DNA of 64,000 bases from an uncultured Paracoccus sp. (GCF_947487305.1 NZ_CANKWH010000011.1:62001-126000); one strand, 5' to 3'; counted from the first letter of the stretch, positions 24,955 to 33,513 are shown. A program made the numbers and translations. Notes: a model not told the origin generated them from the letters alone.

Positions 24955-27234
24955 ATGTCATCCGCAACTGACGCCCACCGTCACCACGGCACCCACCCGC
25001 AGCGGTCCCTGACCGCGAACCACACCACGCTGAAGATCGAAGGCATGAGCTGTGCGTCCTGCACCGGCCGGGTCGAGCGCGCCCTGACCGCCCTGCCCGG
25101 CGTCGAGGCGGCCTCGGTGAACCTTGCCACCGGCCGCGCCGAGGTGACGCACAGCGCCGCCGTCTCGGCCGAGGCCTTGGCGCAGACCGTAACCGCCAAG
25201 GGCTATCCAGCCCAGCCCCGCACCGCCGATGCCGATCCCCATGCCGATCACCTGCATCATGACGAGGATGCGGCGACGCTGCGCCGCAACTTCCTCATCG
25301 CGCTGGCGCTGACCCTGCCCGTGTTCATCCTCGAGATGGGCGGCCATATCGTTCCGGCGCTGCATCACTGGCTTTACATGACCATCGGCACCCAGCCCCT
25401 ATGGCTGGCCGAGATGGCGCTGACCACCCTCGTGCTCGCCTTTCCGGGCCGGGTGTTCTTCCGCATCGGCATCCCCGCGCTTTTGCGGGCCGCGCCCGAG
25501 ATGAACAGCCTCGTGGCGCTGGGGGCCGGGGCGGCGTTCCTTTATTCCTCGGTCGTGACGCTGGCCCCTGCCCTGCTGCCGGAAAGCGCCCGTCATGTCT
25601 ATTTCGAGGCGGCAGCGGTCATCGTCACGCTGATCCTCTTGGGCCGCTGGCTCGAGGCGCGGGCCAAGGGTCAGGCCGGCGCGGCGATCCGGCGGCTGGT
25701 GGAGCTGGCGCCCGATCATGCCATCGTCTTGCGCGATGGGGTCGAAGCGCGGGTGGCCGTGTCCGATCTTCACCCCGGCGATCTGGTGCGGCTGGCACCG
25801 GGTGAGCGGGTGGCAGTGGATGGCCAGATCACCGAGGGCCACGGGCTGATCGACGAATCCATGCTGACCGGCGAGCCGGTGCCGGTGGCGAAGACCACTG
25901 GCGATCCGGTGACGGGCGGCACGGTCAATGTCACATCGGCGCTGACCTACCGCGTCACCGCGACCGGGGCCGATACCGCGCTGGCGCGGATCGTCCGTAT
26001 GGTCGAGGATGCGCAGGCGGCGAAGCTGCCGGTGCAGGCGCTGGTGGACCAGATCACCCGGGTCTTTGTCCCGGTGGTCATCGGCCTCGCGATCCTGACT
26101 TTCGCCCTGTGGCTGATCTTCGGCCCCGGACTTGCCCCGGCCTTCGTCGCCGCCGTCGCCGTCCTGATCATCGCCTGTCCCTGTGCGATGGGGCTGGCCG
26201 TGCCGGTCTCGATCATGGTGGGCACCGGGCGGGGCGCGGAACTGGGCGTGCTCTTCCGTCGCGGCGATGCGCTGCAACGGCTGGCCGAGGCCCGAATCGT
26301 CGCCTTCGACAAGACCGGCACGCTGACCAAGGGCACCCCGGCGCTGACCACGATGGCGACCGAGGGTATCACCGAGGACGAGGCGCTGCGCCTGACCGCA
26401 GCTGCCGAGTCGCGGTCGGAACATCCGCTGGCGGCGGCGCTGGTCAATGCGGCGCGCGAGCGCGGCCTGACCCTGCCAGAAGCCAATGGCGTCACCGCCA
26501 ATGCCGGGCGCGGGCTTTCCGCAGAGGTCGAGGGCAAGCGCCTTTTGATCGGCAATCGCCGCGCTCTCGAGGAGACCGGGATCGATCTGGCCCCCGCGCT
26601 GATCGACCGCGCCGCTGAATGGTCCGCGAACGGTGCAACCCCGGTGCATCTGGCCGTCGATGGCCGTCACGTCGCGGCCTTCGCGCTGGCCGATCCGATC
26701 CGTGAGGGCTCGGTATCGACCATCGCGGCGCTGCATGGTCTGGGGACCCAGACGGTGATGATCTCGGGCGATACGCAGGCCACGGCGGATGCGGTGGGAC
26801 GTCAGCTGGGGATCGACCGGGTGATCGGCGGCGTGCTGCCAGATGGCAAGCTCAAGGCGGTGCGCGAGATGGGCAAGGGCTCGGTCTTCGTCGGCGACGG
26901 CATCAATGATGCGCCGGCGCTCGCGGCGGCCGATACCGGCATTGCCATCGGCACCGGCACCGATGTCGCCATCGAATCGGCCGATGCGGTGCTGATCGGC
27001 GGCGATCCGGCGGGCGTCGTCACCGCCATCCGGCTCAGCCGGTCGGTGATGCGCAATATCCGCCAGAACCTGTTCTGGGCCTTCGCCTATAACGCCGCGC
27101 TGATCCCGGTGGCGATGGGGGCGCTGGTGCCCCTTGGCGGGCCGCAACTGTCTCCGATGCTGGGCGCGGGGGCGATGGCGCTGTCCTCGGTCTTCGTGGT
27201 CAGCAATGCCCTGCGGCTGAAGCGGGCGCCGTGA
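24955..27234 (+). CDS. copA: Copper-exporting P1B-type ATPase
   Basis: A 759-residue heavy-metal P-type ATPase. A His-rich start is followed by one HMA domain with GMSCASC (C33 and C36), then a second His-rich linker (ADADPHADHLHHDED). The core has the TGEP loop, the membrane metal site CPC at 408-410, the phosphorylated D452 in DKTGTLT, the HP motif at 490-491 and GDGINDAP. Together these indicate Cu(I) export from the cytoplasm. Neighbouring copper genes support this. The gene ends in a GTGA overlap with the esterase gene. Confidence 0.96.
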   Translation: MSSATDAHRHHGTHPQRSLTANHTTLKIEGMSCASCTGRVERALTALPGVEAASVNLATGRAEVTHSAAVSAEALAQTVTAKGYPAQPRTADADPHADHLHHDEDAATLRRNFLIALALTLPVFILEMGGHIVPALHHWLYMTIGTQPLWLAEMALTTLVLAFPGRVFFRIGIPALLRAAPEMNSLVALGAGAAFLYSSVVTLAPALLPESARHVYFEAAAVIVTLILLGRWLEARAKGQAGAAIRRLVELAPDHAIVLRDGVEARVAVSDLHPGDLVRLAPGERVAVDGQITEGHGLIDESMLTGEPVPVAKTTGDPVTGGTVNVTSALTYRVTATGADTALARIVRMVEDAQAAKLPVQALVDQITRVFVPVVIGLAILTFALWLIFGPGLAPAFVAAVAVLIIACPCAMGLAVPVSIMVGTGRGAELGVLFRRGDALQRLAEARIVAFDKTGTLTKGTPALTTMATEGITEDEALRLTAAAESRSEHPLAAALVNAARERGLTLPEANGVTANAGRGLSAEVEGKRLLIGNRRALEETGIDLAPALIDRAAEWSANGATPVHLAVDGRHVAAFALADPIREGSVSTIAALHGLGTQTVMISGDTQATADAVGRQLGIDRVIGGVLPDGKLKAVREMGKGSVFVGDGINDAPALAAADTGIAIGTGTDVAIESADAVLIGGDPAGVVTAIRLSRSVMRNIRQNLFWAFAYNAALIPVAMGALVPLGGPQLSPMLGAGAMALSSVFVVSNALRLKRAP

Positions 27235-27884
27235 TCGGGCGAAGGGCACTTCTGGCGGGGGCCGCTCTCTGGCCCCTTGCCGCATGGACCCAAGCAGCAC
27301 GGGCCGAGACCGGGCCGCGCATCCTCGCATTCGGGGACAGCCTGACGGCGGGCTATGGCCTGCCGGCCAGCAAGGGGCTGGTGCCGATGCTGCAGGACTG
27401 GCTGGTCGCCCGCAGCACGCCCGCCCGCATCGTCAATCGCGGCCTGTCGGGTGACACCACCTATGGCGGTCGCGTCCGCATCCACTGGGCGCTGCGGGGC
27501 GGGGCCGATGCGGTGATCGTACAACTGGGCGGCAATGACATGCTGCTGGGCTGGTCCCCGGCGCAGGCCGAGGCCAATCTGGACGCGATCCTGACCACCG
27601 CAGGGGCCAAGGACCGCCCGCTGCTGCTGGTCGGCATCCATGCGCCGGGCAGGCGGCAGGACTGGCGCCGGGGCTGGGCCGGGATCTGGCCGCGACTGGC
27701 TGCGCGCCATGACGCCCTGCTGCTGCCCGATCTCTATGCCCCGCTGGCGGCGATCCCGGCAGGCGAGCGCAAGCCTTTCCTGCTGGACGATGGCATCCAC
27801 CCATCGGCCAAAGGGGTGGAGTTGCTGGTCGGCCATCTGGGCCCGCAGGTGCAGGCCCTGATCGCGCGGGTCAGCGCGAGTTAG
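27231..27884 (+). CDS. GDSL/SGNH-family esterase (TesA-like arylesterase)
   Basis: A 217-residue SGNH hydrolase. Block I is FGDSLTAGYG with nucleophile S37, block III is GGND near residue 100, and block V is DGIHPS near residue 188 with the catalytic Asp and His. A signal peptide (MIGRRALLAGAALWPLAAW...ARA) directs it to the periplasm. The start is GTG, overlapping the copA stop, so it is translated with copA, although a functional link to copper is not evident. It converges on the PCu(A)C gene, with overlapping stops. Confidence 0.9.
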   Translation: MIGRRALLAGAALWPLAAWTQAARAETGPRILAFGDSLTAGYGLPASKGLVPMLQDWLVARSTPARIVNRGLSGDTTYGGRVRIHWALRGGADAVIVQLGGNDMLLGWSPAQAEANLDAILTTAGAKDRPLLLVGIHAPGRRQDWRRGWAGIWPRLAARHDALLLPDLYAPLAAIPAGERKPFLLDDGIHPSAKGVELLVGHLGPQVQALIARVSAS

Positions 27885-28381
27885 TTGCCGGCAGGGGCGC
27901 CGTGATCCATTTTACCATGGTCCATCTGGCTGTGATCCATGCCACCCGCCGCTTCGGGCTGGCGGTCATTGTCCACCGGAACCTCGACATCGAGGCTGCC
28001 GCAAATCCCGAGATCCAGCGCCAGTTTGACACCCGCGCCGTTCTCCAGCGGCTCGGTCAGCCCCATCAGCATGACATGATCGCCGCCCCGCGCCAGCGCA
28101 TGGCTGGCCCCCGGCGCGATCTCGATCCCGCCCTCGATCGGGCCCATCTTCATGACACCATCGGCCTCTTGATGACTGTGCAGCTCTACCTTGGCGGCGG
28201 CATCCGAGCTGACCCCCTGCAGAGTGCAGGCGGTGGTGCCATGGTTCTCGATCACCATGAAGGCGGCGCCGGATTTCGGGTTCGAGGCCCGGGCATAGGC
28301 GTCATGGGCCATCAACCCGTCCTGCGCCATGGCCGCCAGCGGCAGCAGCGCCGCAGCAGCGGCGAGAAGTGCGATCTTCAT
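27881..28381 (-). CDS. Periplasmic copper chaperone PCu(A)C
   Basis: A 166-residue protein with a Sec signal (MKIALLAAAAALLPLAAMA). The copper site of the PCu(A)C family is visible: H68 and M79 spaced by ten residues, then H102-x-M104. The C-terminal tail is His/Met-rich (GGMDHSQMDHGKMDHG), an added Cu-binding feature. Such proteins deliver Cu(I) to the CuA site of cytochrome oxidase. AAGGA precedes the ATG. The DUF2946-like gene lies upstream on the same strand, 41 bases away. Confidence 0.93.
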   Translation of the reverse strand: MKIALLAAAAALLPLAAMAQDGLMAHDAYARASNPKSGAAFMVIENHGTTACTLQGVSSDAAAKVELHSHQEADGVMKMGPIEGGIEIAPGASHALARGGDHVMLMGLTEPLENGAGVKLALDLGICGSLDVEVPVDNDRQPEAAGGMDHSQMDHGKMDHGAPAGN

Positions 28382-28422
28382 TCAATCAGTCCTTGTCGTG
28401 AGTTCGTCTCTGGTCGCGAAGA

Positions 28423-28752
28423 TCAGACCGAAGGCGGATCGCGCGCCTGTGCCAAGACTGGCGCGACCGGTTGGCCGTGGAGGACAAAAGGATCAAAACG
28501 CGCCGACAGGTTGCGCGGCGCAGGATCGGCGGCGGGGTCGGAATCGGAAAGCGCGGCCAGAAGCGCAAGCGCCATGTCGGGGCAGAAATAGGGACTTTCG
28601 ACCGGCGCGCCATCGGGACCGTAGACCACGACCACTGCATGACCGGTGCAGAGGACCAGCCGCTCGCCGATCTGCGCCTGCCCCCGCGCCGCAGCCAGCG
28701 CATGGCCGGTCAGCAGGACCGAAAGGATCAGGATCAGGCAAATCAGGCGCAT
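28423..28752 (-). CDS. DUF2946-like secreted small protein
   Basis: A 109-residue protein with a signal peptide (MRLICLILILSVLLTGHALA). The mature part contains LCTGH and, 20 residues later, YFCPD. This spacing of cysteines is reminiscent of DUF2946 proteins often found beside copper chaperone genes. It ends 41 bases before the PCu(A)C start on the same strand, so the two probably form an operon. Its role in copper handling is inference from context. Confidence 0.65.
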   Translation of the reverse strand: MRLICLILILSVLLTGHALAAARGQAQIGERLVLCTGHAVVVVYGPDGAPVESPYFCPDMALALLAALSDSDPAADPAPRNLSARFDPFVLHGQPVAPVLAQARDPPSV

Positions 28753-28829
28753 GGCCGGGACCCTAGCGCCCTCGCACCGAGGCTACAGCAGGCTTCCTGT
28801 CGCAGCGGCGATGCCGAGATCACAAACGC

Positions 28830-28855
28830 AAAAGCCCCGCCGTCACGGGCGGGGC
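28830..28855 (-). terminator. Rho-independent terminator of rpmB
   Basis: Read on the minus strand, GCCCCGCC (28855-28848) and GGCGGGGC (28841-28834) form an 8-bp stem with a 6-base loop, followed by TTTTGCGTTTG. It lies about 25 bases after the rpmB stop. Confidence 0.85.
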
Positions 28856-28879
28856 GCAATGCGCGGCATTGACCGGGGA

Positions 28880-29176
28880 TCAGGCCAGTTCGGCCGGACC
28901 CTCTTTCTTGGCGATCTCGCGCTTGATCTTGCGCGCACGATCCGACAGCTCGATATCCTTGGCTTTCGCCAGGAAGGCGTCCAGACCGCCACGGTGGTCA
29001 ACCGAGCGCAGGGCTGCAGCCGAGATCCGCAGAGAATAGGTCTTGCCCATCTTCTCCGATGTCAGCGAGACATCGTTCAGGTTGGGCAGAAACCGACGCC
29101 GGGTCTTGTTGTTGGCGTGGCTGACATTGTTGCCGGTCATCGGGCCTTTGCCGGTCAGTTCGCAGACGCGCGACAT
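28880..29176 (-). CDS. rpmB: 50S ribosomal protein L28
   Basis: A 98-residue L28 of the large ribosomal subunit. It begins [20 protein letters not shown], and the alphaproteobacterial-length C-terminal tail ends KKEGPAELA. The ATG at 29176 is fixed by the family N terminus and by GAAGGA upstream; the longer open frame is not coding. A terminator follows and a hairpin lies in the leader. Confidence 0.97.
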   Translation of the reverse strand: MSRVCELTGKGPMTGNNVSHANNKTRRRFLPNLNDVSLTSEKMGKTYSLRISAAALRSVDHRGGLDAFLAKAKDIELSDRARKIKREIAKKEGPAELA

Positions 29177-29230
29177 GGTCGTATTCCTTCGTTGCAGCTC
29201 GGGCGGCCCGGTCGGCGCGCCGCCCCAATG

Positions 29231-29256
29231 TGAAAGGGCGCCGCTAGGCAGCGCCC
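29231..29256 (-). terminator. Hairpin between the PEP-mutase gene and rpmB
   Basis: On the minus strand GGGCGCTGC and GCGGCGCCC pair (nine pairs, one of them G-T) around a CTA loop, followed by TTTCA. It may end the ada/PEP-mutase transcript. A TTGACG -35-like box lies just upstream (29302-29297), so the hairpin could also sit in the rpmB leader. Confidence 0.5.
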
Positions 29257-29298
29257 GAAATTCCGTTCGCGGGTGATTAGTCCCTTGCGCGGCGGGCG

Positions 29299-30033
29299 TC
29301 AACCCCCGTTCAGCACCTGATCCCGGTAGGAGGCCGCCAGCGCCGCCATCGCCTCGCGCCAAGGGAAGGGGCCAAAGCTGATGCGCGCGACGCCCAGGGC
29401 CGCCAGTTCGGCAATCGCGGGCGCGGCGGGCGATTTCATGATGTTTACCGGCAAGGGGCTGGCCTTGCACAGCGCCTCGATCAGGCCCGGATCAACCAGC
29501 CCCGGTGCGAAGAAGCCGCTCGCCCCGGCATCGGCATAAAGCCTTGCGCGGTCAAGCGCCTGATCCATCAGCCCGGCATGGGCCGTGGCCGGGTTCTGCA
29601 GGAACAGATCGGTGCGGGCGTTGATGAACAGGTCCGTCGCCCGCCGGATGGCGACGATCAGACCCGCCATCTCGACCGCCGGGCGAATCCCCGATTCGGG
29701 CGGCATCCCGTCCTCCAGGTTGATGCCCGCCACCCCAAGCCCGTGAAGCCGGAGGGCGTTGCGGGCGACATCCTCAGGATGATCGGCATAGCCGGCCTCG
29801 AAATCGACGGTCAGCGGCAGGTCGCTGGCGGCGCGAATCCGGGCGGCCACAGCCAGCAACTCGCCAAAGGGCATCTGCTGGCCATCGGCATAACCGTTCG
29901 CCCCCGCGACCGAGGCGCTGCCGGTGGCCAGCGCCACCGCCCCGGCCCCCTCGACGGCACGGGCCGATCCGGCATCCCAGATGTTGAACAGGATCAGCGG
30001 CTTGCCGGGCTGGTGCAGGGACGCAAAGCTCAT
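29299..30033 (-). CDS. Isocitrate lyase/PEP mutase family protein
   Basis: A 244-residue TIM-barrel protein of the PEP mutase/2-methylisocitrate lyase superfamily. Visible pieces are [15 protein letters not shown] at the N terminus, the metal-binding acidic residues in VDFEAGYAD and NLEDG, and INARTDLF. The KKCGH loop of true isocitrate lyases is not seen, so the substrate is uncertain; decarboxylase or phosphonomutase-like activities occur in this group. The ATG at 30033 overlaps the ada stop (ATGA), so it is cotranslated with ada. Confidence 0.85.
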   Translation of the reverse strand: MSFASLHQPGKPLILFNIWDAGSARAVEGAGAVALATGSASVAGANGYADGQQMPFGELLAVAARIRAASDLPLTVDFEAGYADHPEDVARNALRLHGLGVAGINLEDGMPPESGIRPAVEMAGLIVAIRRATDLFINARTDLFLQNPATAHAGLMDQALDRARLYADAGASGFFAPGLVDPGLIEALCKASPLPVNIMKSPAAPAIAELAALGVARISFGPFPWREAMAALAASYRDQVLNGG

Positions 30034-31103
30034 GCCGCCACCCCATAGCTGCGCTCGATCTCGATCAGCCGCTGCTTGCGCCACAGCCCGCCGGCATAGC
30101 CGGTCAGCGTGCCATCGGCACCGATGACGCGGTGGCAGGGGATGACGATGGCGATGCGGTTATTGGCATTGGCATTCGCAACCGCGCGGGTGGCTGTGGG
30201 CTGGCCGATCGCATGGGCCAATTCGGCATAGCTGCGGGTCTCGCCCGCCGGAATGCGGCGCAGGCCCTGCCAGACGCGCTGCTGGAAGTCGGTCCCGTGC
30301 AGTTGCAGGTCCAGCCCGAAAAGCGGGCGATTGCCGGCAAAGAACTCGGTCAGCTGCGCCTCGGTCCGGTCGGTGACTGCCGTTCGGCCAAGGCCGATGC
30401 GACCGCCGACATGGGCCGAGAGGCGCTTCAATCCTTGCGGCAGCGCCTTGCGATCGGTGAATTCCAGCAGATGCAGGGCGTCATCATCGGCAATGGCGAT
30501 CATCCCCCCCAAGGGCGTTTCGATCCAGTCGGCGCGCAGGTCCGAGGGCTGGCGCATCTCGTGCGGGGGATGGCCGAAGAGGCGGGTAAAGGCGGCGCGG
30601 AAGCCGCTGGCCGAGTCAAAGCCGGCATCCAGCTGCGCATCGATCATGGCATGGCCTTTCGTCATGGTTTTCAGCCCGTTGCGCAGCCGCGCCGCGCGGG
30701 CGAGGTCAAGGAAGGTCTCGCCGAAATGGCGCTTGAAGGCACGGCGGATGGTCGAGGGGTCATGCCCCAGCGCCACCAGATCGGCCTCGCTCCACCGGCG
30801 CTCCGGGTCAGCCTTCAGCGCCGCGATCAGGCTGGTGATGGCGGCATGACCCTCGGCCTCGGGACCGGTCGGATGGCAGCGCAGGCAGGGGCGGAAGCCG
30901 GCGGATGCGGCTTCGGATGGGCTGGCGAACCAGCGGCAGTTCTCCAGGCGCGGCTTTCGCGCCGGGCAGGTCAGGCGACAGAAGATGCCGGTGGTGGTGA
31001 CGCCGACATAGGCGCGGCCCTCGAAGGCGGGGTCGCGGGCGGACAGTGCAGCGTAAAGCGCGTCGGGTTCGGGCAGGTCAAACATGGTGCGGTCCTTGTT
31101 CAT
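30030..31103 (-). CDS. ada: Ada: methyl-phosphotriester sensor, regulator and O6-methylguanine-DNA methyltransferase
   Basis: A 357-residue three-part Ada. The N-terminal zinc domain has C42, C46, C73 and C76 (FCRLTC and GFRPCLRC); C42 takes the methyl group from phosphotriesters. An AraC-type helix-turn-helix follows (about residues 90-180). The C-terminal methyltransferase has the acceptor C323 in IPCHRV. It repairs alkylation damage and activates transcription when methylated. A second ATG at codon 7, with AAGGA 7 bases upstream, is an equally good start. The downstream gene overlaps it by 4 bases. Confidence 0.95.
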   Translation of the reverse strand: MNKDRTMFDLPEPDALYAALSARDPAFEGRAYVGVTTTGIFCRLTCPARKPRLENCRWFASPSEAASAGFRPCLRCHPTGPEAEGHAAITSLIAALKADPERRWSEADLVALGHDPSTIRRAFKRHFGETFLDLARAARLRNGLKTMTKGHAMIDAQLDAGFDSASGFRAAFTRLFGHPPHEMRQPSDLRADWIETPLGGMIAIADDDALHLLEFTDRKALPQGLKRLSAHVGGRIGLGRTAVTDRTEAQLTEFFAGNRPLFGLDLQLHGTDFQQRVWQGLRRIPAGETRSYAELAHAIGQPTATRAVANANANNRIAIVIPCHRVIGADGTLTGYAGGLWRKQRLIEIERSYGVAA

Positions 31104-31181
31104 CTGCCTCCACCCTAGGTGATTCGGCCCGCCGGCGGGCCGCGAAATCGGGCGTCTATTCTGCCAGAGGCAGCCGGAGCT

Positions 31182-32144
31182 TCAACCGTTCAGCCAATCC
31201 AGCATCTCGGCAGCCGCCACGCCCGGCGCGGCCTTGCCATGGGCGACGGCCTCGCCGAGTTCCGCCAGACGGGCGCGGGCCTCGGGCGTGTCGAGCCGCG
31301 ACAGCAGCCCGGCGCGCACCTCGGCCTGGAACCAGTAGCGCGCCTGACGCGCGCGGGTGGCGTCGAAATGGCCATGGGCGCGGCGCCAGCCGGTCAGGTG
31401 GCGCATCTCGTCCCAAGCCTGTTCCAGCCCGTCCCCGGTCGCGGCGGAAACGGCGTGGGCCAGCGGGAAATTCTCGGGGTCCTGCAGGCGCTTGCGCAAA
31501 AGCCGCAGCGCGCCGGCATAGTCCGCAACCGTGCGGCGGGCGGTGGGCAAGAGGTCGCCATCGGCCTTGTTCACCAGGATCAGGTCGGCCATTTCCATGA
31601 TGCCGCGCTTGACCCCCTGCAATTCGTCACCGCCGGCGGGGGCGAGCAGCAGGATGAAGAGGTCCGACATTTCCGCCACCAGCGTTTCCGACTGGCCCAC
31701 CCCCACCGTCTCGATCAGCACCACGTCGAAGCCTGCCGCCTCGCAAAGCCGGATCGCCTCGCGGGTGCGGCGGGCGACGCCGCCCAGTTCGGCGCGCGAC
31801 GGCGAGGGTCGGATGAAGGCATTGGGGTTGCGCGACAGCTGCTCCATCCGGGTCTTGTCGCCGAGGATCGAGCCGCCCGAGCGTGCCGAGGAGGGGTCGA
31901 CCGCCAGCACCGCGACCTTGAGGCCCTTTTCGGTCAGAAGCGTGCCGAAGGCCTCGATGAAGGTCGATTTGCCGACTCCCGGCGTTCCCGACAGCCCGAT
32001 CCGCAGCGCCTGCCGGTCGGGCAGTTGCGACAAGAGCGCGATGGCCTCTGCACGGTGATCGGCGCGGGTCGATTCGATCAGCGTGATCGCGCGGGACAGG
32101 GCCCGGCGGTCGCCGTTCAGCAAGGGTGTCAGCAGATCAGTCAT
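31182..32144 (-). CDS. meaB: Methylmalonyl-CoA mutase-associated GTPase MeaB
   Basis: A 320-residue G3E-type P-loop GTPase (MeaB/ArgK). Visible motifs are GTPGVGKST at residues 53-61, the switch region ETVGVGQSE and the guanine-specificity motif NKAD. It protects and reloads the cobalamin enzyme methylmalonyl-CoA mutase. The mutase gene is not in the window. The ATG at 32144 starts the family N terminus; the longer frame upstream is composed of repeat sequence. A copy of a dispersed 50-bp element lies just upstream. Confidence 0.94.
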   Translation of the reverse strand: MTDLLTPLLNGDRRALSRAITLIESTRADHRAEAIALLSQLPDRQALRIGLSGTPGVGKSTFIEAFGTLLTEKGLKVAVLAVDPSSARSGGSILGDKTRMEQLSRNPNAFIRPSPSRAELGGVARRTREAIRLCEAAGFDVVLIETVGVGQSETLVAEMSDLFILLLAPAGGDELQGVKRGIMEMADLILVNKADGDLLPTARRTVADYAGALRLLRKRLQDPENFPLAHAVSAATGDGLEQAWDEMRHLTGWRRAHGHFDATRARQARYWFQAEVRAGLLSRLDTPEARARLAELGEAVAHGKAAPGVAAAEMLDWLNG

Positions 32145-32160
32145 GCGGCCCCGTGTCAGG

Positions 32161-32210
32161 CGGGGGCTGACCGCCCCCACACCCCCGTGGATATTTGGAC
32201 CAAGGTGAAA
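32161..32210. repeat. Dispersed intergenic repeat, copy 1
   Basis: A 50-bp element matching 47834-47883 at 45 of 50 positions, same orientation. It contains the inverted repeat GGGGGCTGACCGCCCCC and the segment CCCCCGTGGATATTTGGACC. It sits between the soxZ stop and the meaB start. Confidence 0.8.
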
Positions 32211-32243
32211 TGCCAAGGGGGCGGGTGCCGTGGCGTCACGCGT

Positions 32244-32573
32244 TCAGGTGACGTCGATCTGCCGCCGTTCCTCGTAGATCGAGCCATCGTCATCATGCCA
32301 GCGGAACAGGAACTCGCCCGCTTCCGGCACCGTGGCGTGGAAGGCGAAATAGGGATTGGCGCTGATCCCCGGTCCAAGATCGACATCGATCACCGGCTGG
32401 TCGTTGAAGGTCACAGTGAGCCGGTTGATGATGCCGCGCGGAATGGTCCGGCCCTCGGCATCCTTGCGCAGCCCCGATTCCATCGGATGCGAGATCAGCG
32501 TCCTGACCTCGATCACCTCGCCCTTGGCGGCGGTTTTCGGAAGGCGCAGACGGGGCGTGACGTCGCGGGCCAT
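32244..32573 (-). CDS. soxZ: Sulfur-oxidation carrier subunit SoxZ
   Basis: A 109-residue SoxZ, the partner of SoxY in the periplasmic carrier that holds sulfur intermediates during thiosulfate oxidation. Family features are HPMESGLRKDAEGRTIPR near residues 29-46 and GISANPYFAFH near 69-79. It has no signal peptide, as expected, because SoxZ is exported in complex with SoxY. The ATG follows the soxY stop after 3 bases. No soxX, soxA, soxB or soxCD gene of the sulfur pathway is present in this window. Confidence 0.93.
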   Translation of the reverse strand: MARDVTPRLRLPKTAAKGEVIEVRTLISHPMESGLRKDAEGRTIPRGIINRLTVTFNDQPVIDVDLGPGISANPYFAFHATVPEAGEFLFRWHDDDGSIYEERRQIDVT

Positions 32574-32576
32574 GGC

Positions 32577-32999
32577 TCAGGCCCCGCAACCGCCGACGAT
32601 CACCTCGACCCGGACCGAGGCACGGGCAAGGCTGCCATCCGCCAGCCGGGCGAGGGCGATGACCTCTTGCGTGCGCGCAAGGCGAATGCGGGTCGAGACG
32701 GCTTGCTGCCCCGACAGCGGGCCAAGGCGGAAGCGCGCAACCTGCGGCCAAGGGTTCTCGGGGGCCAATAGAAGGATCTCGGTCGCGCCGGGGGCATCGA
32801 TACTCACCGGGACACTGAAGCCGTTCTCGGCGACCTCGGGCAGATCGAGGGTCACGCCGCTCCCGGCGGGCGTCACGCCGCCGGTGAAGGTGGCGATCAG
32901 TTGCTCCGCCGTCGGCTCTGCCGATCGCGCTGGTCGGGGCAACGCGGTCAGCGCGAACCCGGTCAGGCCCGCAGCGAGGATATCGCGTCTGTCGATCAT
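32577..32999 (-). CDS. soxY: Sulfur-oxidation carrier subunit SoxY
   Basis: A 140-residue SoxY. The swinging-arm cysteine is at the extreme C terminus in GGCGA (C138); the canonical ending is GGCGG. A Tat signal (MIDRRDILAAGLTG, RR at residues 4-5) exports the SoxYZ pair. The ATG at 32999 is preferred to a GTG five codons upstream; AGAGGGGGAAGG precedes it. soxZ follows after 3 bases and soxS diverges 85 bases away. Confidence 0.93.
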   Translation of the reverse strand: MIDRRDILAAGLTGFALTALPRPARSAEPTAEQLIATFTGGVTPAGSGVTLDLPEVAENGFSVPVSIDAPGATEILLLAPENPWPQVARFRLGPLSGQQAVSTRIRLARTQEVIALARLADGSLARASVRVEVIVGGCGA

Positions 33000-33084
33000 C
33001 CTTCCCCCTCTCACGCGAAGGTTACGGCCAAGGGGCTCGTCAAGGCAAACGGAACCGGATTTCTGCTATAGGAGTAAGGCATCG

Positions 33085-33513
33085 ATGAAGCGCGGGGGAC
33101 GGACGGCAATGGCGGGCAGGATCGGATCATGGCTGGCGGCGCTGATGCTGTCGTTTTTGGGCGGGGCGGCGCTGGCCGAGACCGCACCCGACTGGCAGGC
33201 CGCGCCGGTCCGGCTGATGATGGTTGAACAGCAGGGCTGCGTCTATTGCGCGGCCTGGGATGCCGAGATCGGGCCGGGTTTCGGTAAAAGTGCCGAGGGC
33301 CGCACTGCCCCGCTGCTACGCGTGGATATCGACGGGCCATGGCCTGACGGAATCGTGCTTGACCGCAGTCCGTCGATGACGCCGACCTTCATCCTGCTGA
33401 AGCGCGGCGTCGAACTGGGCCGAGTCGAGGGCTATGTCGGCGATACCTATTTCTATCCGGTGCTCGCCGAGATGATGCAGGAAGCCGGGGTTCCGGTCCG
33501 ACAAGGCCAGTAG
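33085..33513 (+). CDS. soxS: SoxS-like periplasmic thioredoxin
   Basis: A 142-residue secreted thioredoxin-fold protein. A signal segment (residues 13-31, ending GGAALA) precedes [19 protein letters not shown], with the redox pair C52-x2-C55. In Paracoccus pantotrophus SoxS is a periplasmic thiol-disulfide oxidoreductase that keeps the SoxY cysteine active. The divergent soxYZ next door matches that role. GGAGTAAGG precedes the ATG; a second ATG at codon 9 is an alternative start. The name rests on similarity and context. Confidence 0.8.
   Translation: MKRGGRTAMAGRIGSWLAALMLSFLGGAALAETAPDWQAAPVRLMMVEQQGCVYCAAWDAEIGPGFGKSAEGRTAPLLRVDIDGPWPDGIVLDRSPSMTPTFILLKRGVELGRVEGYVGDTYFYPVLAEMMQEAGVPVRQGQ

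Noticed and set aside
24673-24971. A 99-residue plus-strand frame between the L,D-transpeptidase and copA
   Set aside because: It overlaps the copA start, has Arg/Pro-rich GC-driven composition, no family likeness and no ribosome binding site.
31111-31124. Possible palindrome before ada (CACCCTAGGTG region)
   Set aside because: The symmetry is interrupted by an extra C and does not match the known Ada box; it is too short to claim.
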